A stretch of 40,103 bases of DNA, taken from CAYQDR01 sp964416315. Its GTDB lineage: Bacteria; Methylomirabilota; Methylomirabilia; Rokubacteriales; DASRDR01. This document shows positions 24,495-32,255 of this stretch, one piece after another; position 1 is the first letter of the stretch, and each line of letters begins with the position of its first letter. Under the pieces are notes generated by a model. The model worked only from the letters and a program-made list of their open reading frames with translations, ran no database searches and was not told where the DNA came from. Position numbers and translations under genes: made by a program. The DNA is taken from NCBI GenBank assembly GCA_964416315.1, contig CAYQDR010000032.1, forward strand, positions 1 to 40,103, in the 5' to 3' direction.

Positions 24495-25490
24495 GTGAGC
24501 GACCGCGCCGGCGTGCCGGCCCTCGCGGTCGACCGGGCGCTCGCCCTGGCGTGCTACCGCGTGACGTTCGAGGCGCTCGAGCCGCTGGACCTCCCCGCCT
24601 ACCTCGGCTCGACGCTGAGGGGCGCCTTCGGGCAGGCGTTCCGGCGGCTTTGCTGCCCTGCACGCGCCGGTGAGCCCTGCCCGGTTCCCGCCGCGTGCCC
24701 CTACCACTTGGTCTTCGAGACGGCGCCGCCGCCGGACGCCGATGCCCTCCGCACCCACGAGGAGATCCCACGCCCCTTCGTCCTGGCCCCGCCGCCGGCG
24801 GGCGCGCGCGAGTACGCGCCCGGGAGCGCCGTCGCCTTCGACCTCACGCTGGTCGGGCGCGCGCGGGAGTTCTTCCCGCACTTCGTGGTGACGCTGCGGG
24901 AGGTGGACCGGATCGGGCGGGGCCGGCGTGGGATCGCGCTCGCGCGGATCGACGCGACGCACCCGCTCACCGGCGCCAGCGCGACCGTCTACACGGCCGC
25001 CGACGCGCTCGTGCGGCCGCACGACTGCGCCCTGACGCTCGCCGACTGCACCGCGGTGCCGTGCCCCGACGGGCGGATCCAGGTCCGGTTCCTGACCCAG
25101 ACGCGCCTCACGCACGAGGGGGCCGTCGCGCGCCGGCCCGAGTTCCACGTGCTCGTCCGCCGGCTCCTCGGCCGCCTGTCCTCCCTCGCGCGCTTCCACG
25201 CGGGGGTCCCGCTCGACATCGACTTCCGCGGCCTCATCGACCAGGCGCGCGCCGTGCGCCTCGCGGAAGACGCCACACGCTGGACGGCGTGGGCCCGGTA
25301 CTCGGCGCGCCAGGGCCGCCGGATGGAGTGGACCGGCCTCGTCGGCGCCGCCACCTACGAGGGCGACCTCGCCCCCTTCTGGCCCTACCTCGTCTTCGGG
25401 CAGTGGGTGCACGTCGGCAAGGGCGCGACGTTCGGGCTCGGCCGGTACCGGCTCGAGCCGCTCGGCGCGGGTGCCGAGGCGACGGGATGA
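24495..25490 (+). CDS. cas6: CRISPR precrRNA-processing endoribonuclease Cas6
   Basis: A 331-residue RAMP protein of the Cas6 family with two ferredoxin-like halves. The N-terminal half has LPAYLGSTLRGAFGQAFRRL and a Cys-rich insert (residues about 54-74). The C-terminal half has EWTGLVGAATYEGD and the glycine-rich loop VGKGATFGLGRYRLEPL, the best family marker. It cuts the CRISPR transcript within each repeat to give guide RNAs. Catalytic residues vary in Cas6 and I do not assign them. GTG 24495 is used. It shares an ATGA overlap with the SEC-C gene downstream, and serves effectors encoded 3.5 kb further on; no array is in the window. Confidence 0.85.
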   Translation: MSDRAGVPALAVDRALALACYRVTFEALEPLDLPAYLGSTLRGAFGQAFRRLCCPARAGEPCPVPAACPYHLVFETAPPPDADALRTHEEIPRPFVLAPPPAGAREYAPGSAVAFDLTLVGRAREFFPHFVVTLREVDRIGRGRRGIALARIDATHPLTGASATVYTAADALVRPHDCALTLADCTAVPCPDGRIQVRFLTQTRLTHEGAVARRPEFHVLVRRLLGRLSSLARFHAGVPLDIDFRGLIDQARAVRLAEDATRWTAWARYSARQGRRMEWTGLVGAATYEGDLAPFWPYLVFGQWVHVGKGATFGLGRYRLEPLGAGAEATG

Positions 25491-26845
25491 CGGCGGCCGG
25501 CCGGAACGATCCGTGCCCCTGCGGGAGCGGCAAGAAGTACAAGAAGTGCTGCCTGCTGGCCGCGGGCACCCCGAGCGGCGCCTGGACCCCGGCCGAACGC
25601 CAGGACGCCCTCGTCGCGCTCGGACGATTCGGCTGGCGTCGCGAGTTCGACGGGGACCGCGCGGCCGCCGAGCGGCGCTTCTGGGGCGGCGCGCTCGGCC
25701 TCATCCCCGGGGACGAGCGGCCCGAGGTGCGGGAGCAGGGCGAGGCCTTCTTCCAGGACTGGTTCACCACCGACTGCAAACTCGAGAGCGGCCGCACGCT
25801 GGTCGAGCTGTTCCTCGAGCGGGAAGGCCGGCGGCTCCGGTCGGGCGAGCGGCGCTATCTCGAGCGCGCGCGCCTCACGCACCTCCGGCCCTACGAGGTG
25901 GTCGGCGTCAGGCTCGACGAGGGGCTCGACCTCCTCGACCTCTGGGCCGGCAAGCGCATCCGGGTGCAGGAGCGGCTCGCCACCCGCCAGGTGGTCCAGT
26001 GGGACGTGCTGGCGGCCCGCGTGATGCTCGGGCCGGCCGGCATCCCGCTGCTCGACGGCGCCCCGTACCTCTACCCCGCGCGCGCGAAGGACGCGATCAT
26101 GAAGGAGCTCCGCGGCCTCCACCGGAGATTCCGCCGCCGGGTCCCGGGGGACGACGTGGACTTCTTCAAGCGCTTCGGCTCCGTCTACTTCCTGTGGTGG
26201 ATCGAGCACGTCGTGCTGGCCTCGCGCCTCGCCTTCCGCACCGCCGAGGGCGACGAGCTGGTCTTCGCCAGCGCGGTCTTCGACGTCCGCGACCGCGAGG
26301 GTCTCGACCGGGCGCTCGGGAGCCATCCGGACCTCGACCGGCAGGAGGACGGCAGCTACGCCTGGTTCGAGGCCGGCGGCGGCGAGGAGTTCCGCCGCGG
26401 TCTCGGCACATTCGTCCTCGACGAGGGCCGCGTCGTCCTCGAGACCACGTCGAAGGCGCGCGCCGAGCGGGGCCGCGCGTTCCTCGAGGCCCTCGCCGGG
26501 GAGGTCGTGCGGTACCGCGCCACCGGCTTCGAGAGCGTCGAGCGGGCCATGGCGCGCCGGCCGGCGCCCCCGGCGCGGGAGGCCGACGCGATCCCCCCCG
26601 AAGTCGAGGCGGAGCTCCTCGGCGCCTACTACGACAAGCACTACCGCGCCTGGGTGGATACATCCCTCCCGGCCCTCGGCGGCCAGACCCCCCGCGAGGC
26701 CGCGCGGACGAAGGCCGGCCGGCCCCGCGTCGTCGCGCTCCTCAAGGACATGGAGAGCCTGTCCGCCCGCGAGCGCCTCGCGGGCCGCCCGGCCTACGAC
26801 TTCGGCTGGATGTGGGGCGAGCTCGGCCTGGACCGCCCGGGGTGA
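25487..26845 (+). CDS. SEC-C motif protein, translationally coupled to cas6
   Basis: A 452-residue protein beginning with the zinc-binding SEC-C motif (DPCPCGSGKKYKKCC, cysteines 10, 12, 21, 22). The middle (FFQDWFTTDCKLESGRTLVE, RARLTHLRPYEVVGVRL) is typical of uncharacterised SEC-C proteins. The C-terminus (PALGGQTPREAARTKAGRPRV) resembles the MbcA/ParS-type partner-binding domain found at the end of many such proteins. The ATG overlaps the cas6 stop (ATGA), so the two are probably made together, but a CRISPR role is not established. A promoter lies ten bases after its stop. Confidence 0.75.
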   Translation: MTAAGRNDPCPCGSGKKYKKCCLLAAGTPSGAWTPAERQDALVALGRFGWRREFDGDRAAAERRFWGGALGLIPGDERPEVREQGEAFFQDWFTTDCKLESGRTLVELFLEREGRRLRSGERRYLERARLTHLRPYEVVGVRLDEGLDLLDLWAGKRIRVQERLATRQVVQWDVLAARVMLGPAGIPLLDGAPYLYPARAKDAIMKELRGLHRRFRRRVPGDDVDFFKRFGSVYFLWWIEHVVLASRLAFRTAEGDELVFASAVFDVRDREGLDRALGSHPDLDRQEDGSYAWFEAGGGEEFRRGLGTFVLDEGRVVLETTSKARAERGRAFLEALAGEVVRYRATGFESVERAMARRPAPPAREADAIPPEVEAELLGAYYDKHYRAWVDTSLPALGGQTPREAARTKAGRPRVVALLKDMESLSARERLAGRPAYDFGWMWGELGLDRPG

Positions 26846-26854
26846 GGCCGTCGA

Positions 26855-26883
26855 TTGACCGGGGGATCGACGCCCGGTATCCT
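26855..26883 (+). promoter_or_regulatory. Promoter of the toxin-antitoxin genes
   Basis: TTGACC (positions 26855-26860), a 17-base spacer and TATCCT (26878-26883): a near-consensus sigma-70 promoter between the SEC-C stop and the antitoxin start. Confidence 0.75.
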
Positions 26884-26894
26884 GATGACCACAA

Positions 26895-26909
26895 TGACCA
26901 AAAAGGTCA
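26895..26909. promoter_or_regulatory. Likely antitoxin operator
   Basis: TGACC-AAAAA-GGTCA, a perfect inverted repeat centred about 19 bases after the -10 box; a further half-site TGACC lies at 26886-26890. Phd/YefM antitoxins usually repress their own promoter by binding such a palindrome, so this is the expected operator. AGGGGG (26911-26916) serves as ribosome binding site. Confidence 0.6.
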
Positions 26910-26926
26910 AAGGGGGCTGATGGACG

Positions 26927-27229
26927 ATGACCAAGGGGATTCCCCTCGGGGAGGCGAAGGCCAGGCTGTCGAGTCTCGTCAACGCGGTCGCGTACGGGGG
27001 CGAGCGGGTCATCATCGAGTCCCGCGGGCGCCCCAAGGCCGCGCTGGTGAGCGTCGGAGACCTCGAGCGACTCGAGGGCGTCGCGCCGGGCCGGCTCTCG
27101 AAAGCGCAGCGGTGGCTGGCACTCACCCAGGCGGATCGGGTCCGGAAGGCCCTGGAGGGACTCCGGCTGACCGACTCGCTGGGCGACCTCCAGCGGTTGC
27201 GAGGCGAGCGACTGCGTGCGCGTGGCTGA
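26927..27229 (+). CDS. Phd/YefM-type antitoxin
   Basis: A 100-residue protein whose first 50 residues are the Phd/YefM DNA-binding fold (IPLGEAKARLSSLVNAVAYG, ERVIIESRGRPKAALVSVGD LERL). The C-terminal half, rich in Arg and Leu, should wrap around and inhibit the toxin. It overlaps the PIN-domain toxin gene by 14 bases, has its own promoter and palindromic operator, and therefore looks like a complete, self-regulated module. Confidence 0.88.
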   Translation: MTKGIPLGEAKARLSSLVNAVAYGGERVIIESRGRPKAALVSVGDLERLEGVAPGRLSKAQRWLALTQADRVRKALEGLRLTDSLGDLQRLRGERLRARG

Positions 27230-27647
27230 GCGGGGCGTGGTGATCGACGCGAGCGTCATGTTGAAGCTCCTCCTTCCGGAGGAGGGAAGCGAGGCCGTCC
27301 GCGGCCTGTGGCGCGAGTGGATCGAGCGGGACGCGGAGATCACCGCCCCGTTCCTCCTTGCCTGCGAGGTCGTGTCGGTGCTTCGGAACAAGGTGTTTCG
27401 CCGGGAGCTGCCCCCGGAGGCCGGCGACGCCGCGATCGCCGCGTTCCTGGGTCAGGCGGTGTCCTTGCTCCACCCGCACGGGATCGAGGACACGGCATGG
27501 GCGCTGGCACGCCGGTTGAACCTGCCGACCGCCTATGACGCGATGTACCTGGCGCTGGCCGAGCTCACGGGCGGCGAGCTCTGGACCGCCGACCGCCGGT
27601 TCGCGGCAGGCCTCCGGAGGAAGGCGGCGAGGGTCCGCCTGGTGTGA
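27216..27647 (+). CDS. VapC-type PIN-domain toxin
   Basis: A 143-residue PIN-domain ribonuclease with the acidic residues of the active site in place: Asp11 (VIDAS), Glu51 (CEVVSV), Asp108 (AYDAMYLALAE) and Asp126 (TADRRF). Relatives cut tRNA or rRNA when freed from the antitoxin. GTG 27216 overlaps the antitoxin gene; GTG 27222 is also possible. The pair lies between cas6 and the effector genes, so it may stabilise the CRISPR locus; that is inference. Confidence 0.9.
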   Translation: MRVAERGVVIDASVMLKLLLPEEGSEAVRGLWREWIERDAEITAPFLLACEVVSVLRNKVFRRELPPEAGDAAIAAFLGQAVSLLHPHGIEDTAWALARRLNLPTAYDAMYLALAELTGGELWTADRRFAAGLRRKAARVRLV

Positions 27648-27678
27648 CCTTCCCTGTCACGGGTGTTCGGGAGACTGG

Positions 27679-28227
27679 GTGACCGAGGAGCTGGAGGTCC
27701 TCAGGATCGTCACCGGGCGACTCGAGGCCGCAGGAATCCCGTACATGGTGACCGGGTCGGTCGCGGCGAGCTACTATGCGGTGCCACGGATGACGCGGGA
27801 CATCGACCTCGTCGTGGAGCTGTCGGCTGGCGACGCCGACCGGTTCCGCGCGCTCTTCGAGGGCGAGTTCTACCTCGACCGGGACGCGGTGGAGGCCGCC
27901 ATCGCCGGCAGAGGCGTGTTCAACCTGATCCATCAGGCCCACGTGGTCAAGGTGGACTGCATCGTCCGCAAGGACAGCGAGTACCGGCAGACGGAGTTCG
28001 CGCGCCGGCGGCGCGGTTCCATCGAGGGCCACGGCCTCGCCCTCGTTGCGCCCGAGGACCTGATCATCTCCAAGCTCGACTGGATGCGGGAGAGCCGCTC
28101 GGAGGTCCAGCTCGCCGACGTCCGCAATCTGGTGAGATCGGTGCCCGACCTCGACCGGCAATACCTGACGCACTGGACCGAACGCCTCGGACTCGGCGCC
28201 CTGTACCGGGAGGCGCGCGGTGACTGA
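27679..28227 (+). CDS. Nucleotidyltransferase of the AbiEii/DUF6036 type
   Basis: A 182-residue protein with the DNA polymerase beta-like nucleotidyltransferase signature GS (residues 26-27) followed by D41-x-D43 (TRDIDLVVE). LVAPEDLIISKLDWMRESRSEVQLADVRNL fits the C-terminal part of this family, several members of which are toxins that modify tRNA or other targets. GTG 27679 is preceded by GGGAG (27669-27673). It overlaps the next gene by eight bases. That gene's N-terminal part is the small protein that usually accompanies these transferases, so the two may form a toxin-antitoxin-like pair. Confidence 0.8.
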   Translation: MTEELEVLRIVTGRLEAAGIPYMVTGSVAASYYAVPRMTRDIDLVVELSAGDADRFRALFEGEFYLDRDAVEAAIAGRGVFNLIHQAHVVKVDCIVRKDSEYRQTEFARRRRGSIEGHGLALVAPEDLIISKLDWMRESRSEVQLADVRNLVRSVPDLDRQYLTHWTERLGLGALYREARGD

Positions 28228-28948
28228 CACCCCGCCCGAGGTCATGCAGCGCTACCGGGCGATGCTGCTCGCGCGCTCGCCCGAGGAACGCCTCAAGATG
28301 GGCTGCTCGATGCACGCGACGGCCAAGGCACTGGTCCGGGCATCGATACTGGAGAAGGATCCCCTGGTCTCCTCCGCCGCGCTGCGCCGGGCGCTGTTCC
28401 TGCGCTTCTACGGCCACGAGTTCGAGGCGGCGGAGCGGGAGCGGATTCTGGCCTGGCTGGGCGAGGACGAACCGCCGACCGGGGGATCGCGGCGGCGAGT
28501 CCCGGTGAACTGGGGTGATCTCGAGATGGCGCTGACCGCGAACTCTGCCGAGTGGAGCTGCTACCTCGACCTGAGGACGGGCGAGGTCCAGATGGTCCCG
28601 GTGGACCGCTTCGGTGACGACGATGACTGGCCCTCGGAGGACGAGCTCGACGCCGGGCTCGAGGCGGACCACCTGCTCCCCGTCGAGCCGCTCGGGTCGT
28701 CGGTCGAGTACGGCTGGATGGCGGAGTTTGCGTCGTCCGTCGGCGACGCCCGGCTGCGGGACCGGCTGGAGGTCGCCCTCGACGGCCGCGGCGCCTTCCG
28801 CCGGCTCAAGAACGTGCTGCTCGACTTCCCCGCCGAGCGCGAGCGGTGGTTCCGCTTCCGCGACGCGCGGGTGCGGGAGGCGATGCTGGAGTGGCTGGCC
28901 GAGGAGGGCATCGAGCCGACCACGCCGCCGCCGGAGCGGAAGCGATGA
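28220..28948 (+). CDS. Fusion of a transferase-linked small protein and a UPF0158 domain
   Basis: A 242-residue protein with two distinguishable parts. Residues 1-85 (LARSPEERLKMGCSMHATAK, LRRALFLRFYGHEFEAAERE) resemble the roughly 80-residue protein that normally stands alone beside DUF6036-type nucleotidyltransferases. Residues about 95-235 resemble UPF0158 (VNWGDLEMALTANSAEWSCY LDL, and FRRLKNVLLDFPAERERWFR FRDARVREAMLEWL). The function of either is unknown; the first may restrain the upstream transferase. The join lies around a Gly/Arg-rich linker (PPTGGSRRR). I see no stop or frameshift at the join, so the fusion looks real. Confidence 0.7.
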   Translation: MTDTPPEVMQRYRAMLLARSPEERLKMGCSMHATAKALVRASILEKDPLVSSAALRRALFLRFYGHEFEAAERERILAWLGEDEPPTGGSRRRVPVNWGDLEMALTANSAEWSCYLDLRTGEVQMVPVDRFGDDDDWPSEDELDAGLEADHLLPVEPLGSSVEYGWMAEFASSVGDARLRDRLEVALDGRGAFRRLKNVLLDFPAERERWFRFRDARVREAMLEWLAEEGIEPTTPPPERKR

Positions 28949-28986
28949 GAATTGGGTCGCGGACCGTCTAGGACGGGAGAGGAGAG

Positions 28987-31641
28987 ATGGATCGGCGTGA
29001 TCTCCTGGAGCGGGCGGCGCAATGGATGGCCGGCAGGGGCTGGCGGCAGAAGCTCGCCAAGCGCCGGGAGTACGAGCAGAGCCTCTTCGAGCACAGCCTG
29101 ATCGAGCTGGATGTCCTTCTTGAGCTGCTGCCCATCTTGGCGTCTCCCCGACATTACGGCCTGACAGAGGCGGAGCAGAGAATCCTGGCTGTGGCGGTCC
29201 TCGCTCACGACGTCGGGAAAGAGGCCGAGGTGTGGCAGGCCTACATCCACGACCCCCGGCCAGGCCATGCCGTGCCGCACGTCCTCCCCGAACTGACGCG
29301 GGCAGTGGTGCCCGAGCTGTGCGCCGCGCTGGGGTTCGAGGAACTGAGCGAGTCGGTCCAGCGCATCATGGCCCACTGCGCCGAGTTCCACCACAGCCGG
29401 CCCGGCCGGAGCGACGGCGCCATCATGGAGGCCATGCTGTCCGGCGCTTCGGACCGATTTCTCACCCTCGCCACCCTGGTGAAGGCGCTCGACCACTTCT
29501 GCTCCGCCGGCAGCGCAGCCGACGCCGCAGACACCGTGACGCGAGACCCCGCGCTCGGCCACCATCTGAAGGTCGCGCGGCACGAGGTGGCGGTGCGAGG
29601 CGTCTCGACTACTTTTCTTCACCGCGCTACCCGGACTGCGTTCCAGCAGCGCGGGTGGAAGCCGCTCTTGTATTTCTCCACCGCCACCGTCTATGGCGCC
29701 GGCCCGAACGAGGGCACCGCCGAGCCATCGTCGGAGGAAATTCGCGACGCCCTCAAGGCAGAGATCGACGCGGCTATTGCACGGGACGTGACTCCTCTCA
29801 TGGTCGGAAGCCCGACGGGCAATATTCTCCCCAAGCCGGATCTCCTCTCCTTCGCCGAGTCCCGGCAGTATCTCCAGAGCGCAGCCAGCAAGATCGGCCC
29901 GCAGAGTTTTGCCCGGAAGCCGCTGCGCGCAAAACGCAAGGTGGTGGAGGATTACTGGAAGCTGAGGGGCCGAAAGTCAACCCCGACGGATGACCGGGTG
30001 GAGGGCGAGGCCGGGCGGATCTCCGTCGCGCAGCCTGAGATGCTGGTCTTCAAGTTCTTCAAGGCCATGATGGACCCGGACAAGGTCGAAGCGGTCGGCG
30101 AGGACGGAGCCACGCTGGCCAAGAGCCGCTACGAGAAGACGTTCGGCGCCGGCAGTTGGGCCGCGCTTCAGTCCACATCCACGATCATGCCGGCCAAGGA
30201 CATGGTCAAGACCGTGGACTACTTCTGGGCTCTTCCCGGCAAAGCTGTCAACCATCCCGAGGTGCAAGAAGTTGCGGAGCTGCCTCCTCAGACCCGTTTG
30301 GAGGTGTTGACCGATCTCCTCGACGGGATCGCGCGGCACGTCTATTCGGCCGTCGGTCGGCCCTCACCGAGGGACAGGCTTTCCCAGGCGATGGCTGGCG
30401 CGTTCATCCAAGACCTTCTGACTCCCATGGGGCGCGGCGACGTCCAAACCCTCGCGCTGGGCCAGCTGAAGCACTACGCAGAATCGAAGCCGTTTGCCGG
30501 AAAGGAGAGCGCCAAGGGGATCTACCTCTGTCCGATCTGCAACGCGGCGTTTGACTTGCCGAAGGGGATCAAGGCATCGGCCGACTTCGTCGATAACCCA
30601 CAGACACACACCAACCGCGGGGTGGCGCACGGCTCGTTCGGCTACGTCATGGTCTGCACTACCTGTTACTACGAGCGGCTCCTTCTCCAGATCCTCCTGG
30701 GTGACCGCCCCGCGGAGTTGATCACGCTGTTGCCACGGCTGAACGTGGGACCCGAGAGAGGCGAGCGACTGGTCCGGAAAGTCCAGGAATGGGTCGAGGC
30801 GGCGAAGAGGCTGATGCGGGGCGAGGCTGGTAACCTCGAGTCGGGCTTCTCGCTGGCCTTCACCGACCAGGCAGCCCGGCGTCTGGGCGATCGCGATCCT
30901 TTCAACCTGGAGCCTGGAGAGTTGCTCGACCTCTTCAGCTACCGGTTCACCGACGACACCCAGAAGAAGCGGCGCCGGGAGGCGACGAAGCGGCTCAAGG
31001 AAGAGTTCGACGACAGGCTGGACGCTCTCAACATTGCGTGTGGCCAGTCGTTCCCCACGTGGGAAGCCGCGGTGGAGGCTCTCGTCGAAGGTCGCGTCGT
31101 CCAGCAGGAGTTCTCGTCGATTCGCCGGGAGGTCTTTCGCCTCTACGAGACGATCTCCCTCATCTGCGAGACGCCAAACCTGATTTTCATCCCGCTCACC
31201 TACGAGGTCGCAGCCGGCGCCGAGGAATCAGAGACCAGCAAGGCGCTTCGCCGCCTCTACGTGGCCATGGTTCTGAGCCTGGTCTTCGACGCCTCGGTGG
31301 CGATTCACAAGCAGAGCGAGCCGGTGGACTTCCGCGGCGGAGCCGGGGCGGCACACGTGCCGCCGGTGCCGGCGATTCGCTCGCTCGTGGGGTACGAGTG
31401 GCTGCCTGTAACTGACGTAAAGCGCTGGCTTGGGGCCATCGGGGCCGCCAGCCTGCTGGCGCGGGATACCGGACTGCCGGCCCGCTCCGCCCTGTACCAG
31501 ATCCTGACCGCCGACCCGCCTGAGAAGATCGCCCGTCGGATCGAGGAAGGGGGCGGCAGAAGCCTGACCCCGCGTCACCTGCGACTGATCGAGCAGTTGC
31601 CCGCATTTCAGACAGCTCGCGATAAGGAGGTGCGCCTGTGA
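28987..31641 (+). CDS. cas10d: Type I-D CRISPR large subunit/nuclease Cas10d (Csc3)
   Basis: An 884-residue protein. The N-terminal HD nuclease is intact: His36, His74-Asp75 in LAHDVGK, HH at 135-136 and Asp169 (KALDHF). A zinc module follows (CPIC near 515, CTTC near 557). The C-terminal part has the Cas10d pattern (LRRLYVAMVLSLVFDASVAI) with no GGDD, so no cyclic oligoadenylate synthesis is expected. In type I-D this protein degrades target DNA as part of Cascade, together with the Cas3d helicase, which is not seen here. GGAGAGGAGAG precedes the ATG. Its stop overlaps the next start (GTGA). The small subunit Cas11d is made from inside cas10d in known systems; I could not identify such an internal start. 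Confidence 0.87.
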   Translation: MDRRDLLERAAQWMAGRGWRQKLAKRREYEQSLFEHSLIELDVLLELLPILASPRHYGLTEAEQRILAVAVLAHDVGKEAEVWQAYIHDPRPGHAVPHVLPELTRAVVPELCAALGFEELSESVQRIMAHCAEFHHSRPGRSDGAIMEAMLSGASDRFLTLATLVKALDHFCSAGSAADAADTVTRDPALGHHLKVARHEVAVRGVSTTFLHRATRTAFQQRGWKPLLYFSTATVYGAGPNEGTAEPSSEEIRDALKAEIDAAIARDVTPLMVGSPTGNILPKPDLLSFAESRQYLQSAASKIGPQSFARKPLRAKRKVVEDYWKLRGRKSTPTDDRVEGEAGRISVAQPEMLVFKFFKAMMDPDKVEAVGEDGATLAKSRYEKTFGAGSWAALQSTSTIMPAKDMVKTVDYFWALPGKAVNHPEVQEVAELPPQTRLEVLTDLLDGIARHVYSAVGRPSPRDRLSQAMAGAFIQDLLTPMGRGDVQTLALGQLKHYAESKPFAGKESAKGIYLCPICNAAFDLPKGIKASADFVDNPQTHTNRGVAHGSFGYVMVCTTCYYERLLLQILLGDRPAELITLLPRLNVGPERGERLVRKVQEWVEAAKRLMRGEAGNLESGFSLAFTDQAARRLGDRDPFNLEPGELLDLFSYRFTDDTQKKRRREATKRLKEEFDDRLDALNIACGQSFPTWEAAVEALVEGRVVQQEFSSIRREVFRLYETISLICETPNLIFIPLTYEVAAGAEESETSKALRRLYVAMVLSLVFDASVAIHKQSEPVDFRGGAGAAHVPPVPAIRSLVGYEWLPVTDVKRWLGAIGAASLLARDTGLPARSALYQILTADPPEKIARRIEEGGGRSLTPRHLRLIEQLPAFQTARDKEVRL

Positions 31642-32255
31642 GAGTGCCCATCACCGTTCAGATCCAGCCATTCGATATCGACAGGGCTCAGCCGCGGATC
31701 GACGCTGCAAGAGGAGCGTTCGCCCGGTACCTCGACGAGGCGCCCCGAAAGTCGACCCGCTCCAAGCACGGCCTGATGGGTCCGGTCGGCAAGATCCTGA
31801 GCGAGGTCAAGAGCGGACGGCGCGACCCCGCCTCCCTCAAGGGCTACGCCATCCGGGTCCACGAGGCGACGGGAAGAAATCCTTCGCCGACAGGTCTCGA
31901 AGCCCTGGAGAAAGGGATCGACGAACTGGTCGGGATGCTGGCCGAAGCTCCTGTCACGGCACATGACCGCCTCCTCGACCGACTCGATTACGGCCTCTAC
32001 TACGATCTTCGCAAGAAGGCGCTCGAATCGAAGGAGGCCCGACGCCGAGCCTGGATCGGGTTCCTTCGCGACAAGTACGGAAGTGAGACAAAGCTATCGG
32101 AGGCCTGGGGCGAGGAGATAGGTAGTTTCGACGACCCTTACCTGCCACGTAAGTCAGAGGGCTCGAAGGGCAAGCGGGCCTCGACCAGGCAGCAGGACAT
32201 CGCCGCCTTCTGGGAGGCGCAGGGTGCAGCGGTCGCAGAAGAGGAGGACGAGTAG
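31638..32255 (+). CDS. Unrecognised 205-residue protein between cas10d and csc2
   Basis: A basic, mostly helical protein that I cannot assign to a Cas family. The N-terminus (VPITVQIQPFDIDRAQPRID) looks like a beta strand entering helices; the middle has a repeated charged helix (LLDRLDYGLYYDLRKKALES KEARRRAWIGFLRDKYG), and the end is lysine/serine-rich then acidic (VAEEEDE). AAGGAGG and a GTGA overlap with cas10d couple its translation, and csc2 starts directly after its stop, so it must be made with the complex. It may be a separately encoded small subunit (Cas11-like), an inhibitor or another partner; none is shown by sequence. Known type I-D loci do not usually carry a gene here. Confidence 0.75.
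   Translation: MRVPITVQIQPFDIDRAQPRIDAARGAFARYLDEAPRKSTRSKHGLMGPVGKILSEVKSGRRDPASLKGYAIRVHEATGRNPSPTGLEALEKGIDELVGMLAEAPVTAHDRLLDRLDYGLYYDLRKKALESKEARRRAWIGFLRDKYGSETKLSEAWGEEIGSFDDPYLPRKSEGSKGKRASTRQQDIAAFWEAQGAAVAEEEDE

Noticed and set aside
30900..31640. Internal start for a Cas11d-like small subunit within cas10d
   Set aside because: Known type I-D systems use one, but I found no ATG, GTG or TTG with a well-placed ribosome binding site in the C-terminal part.
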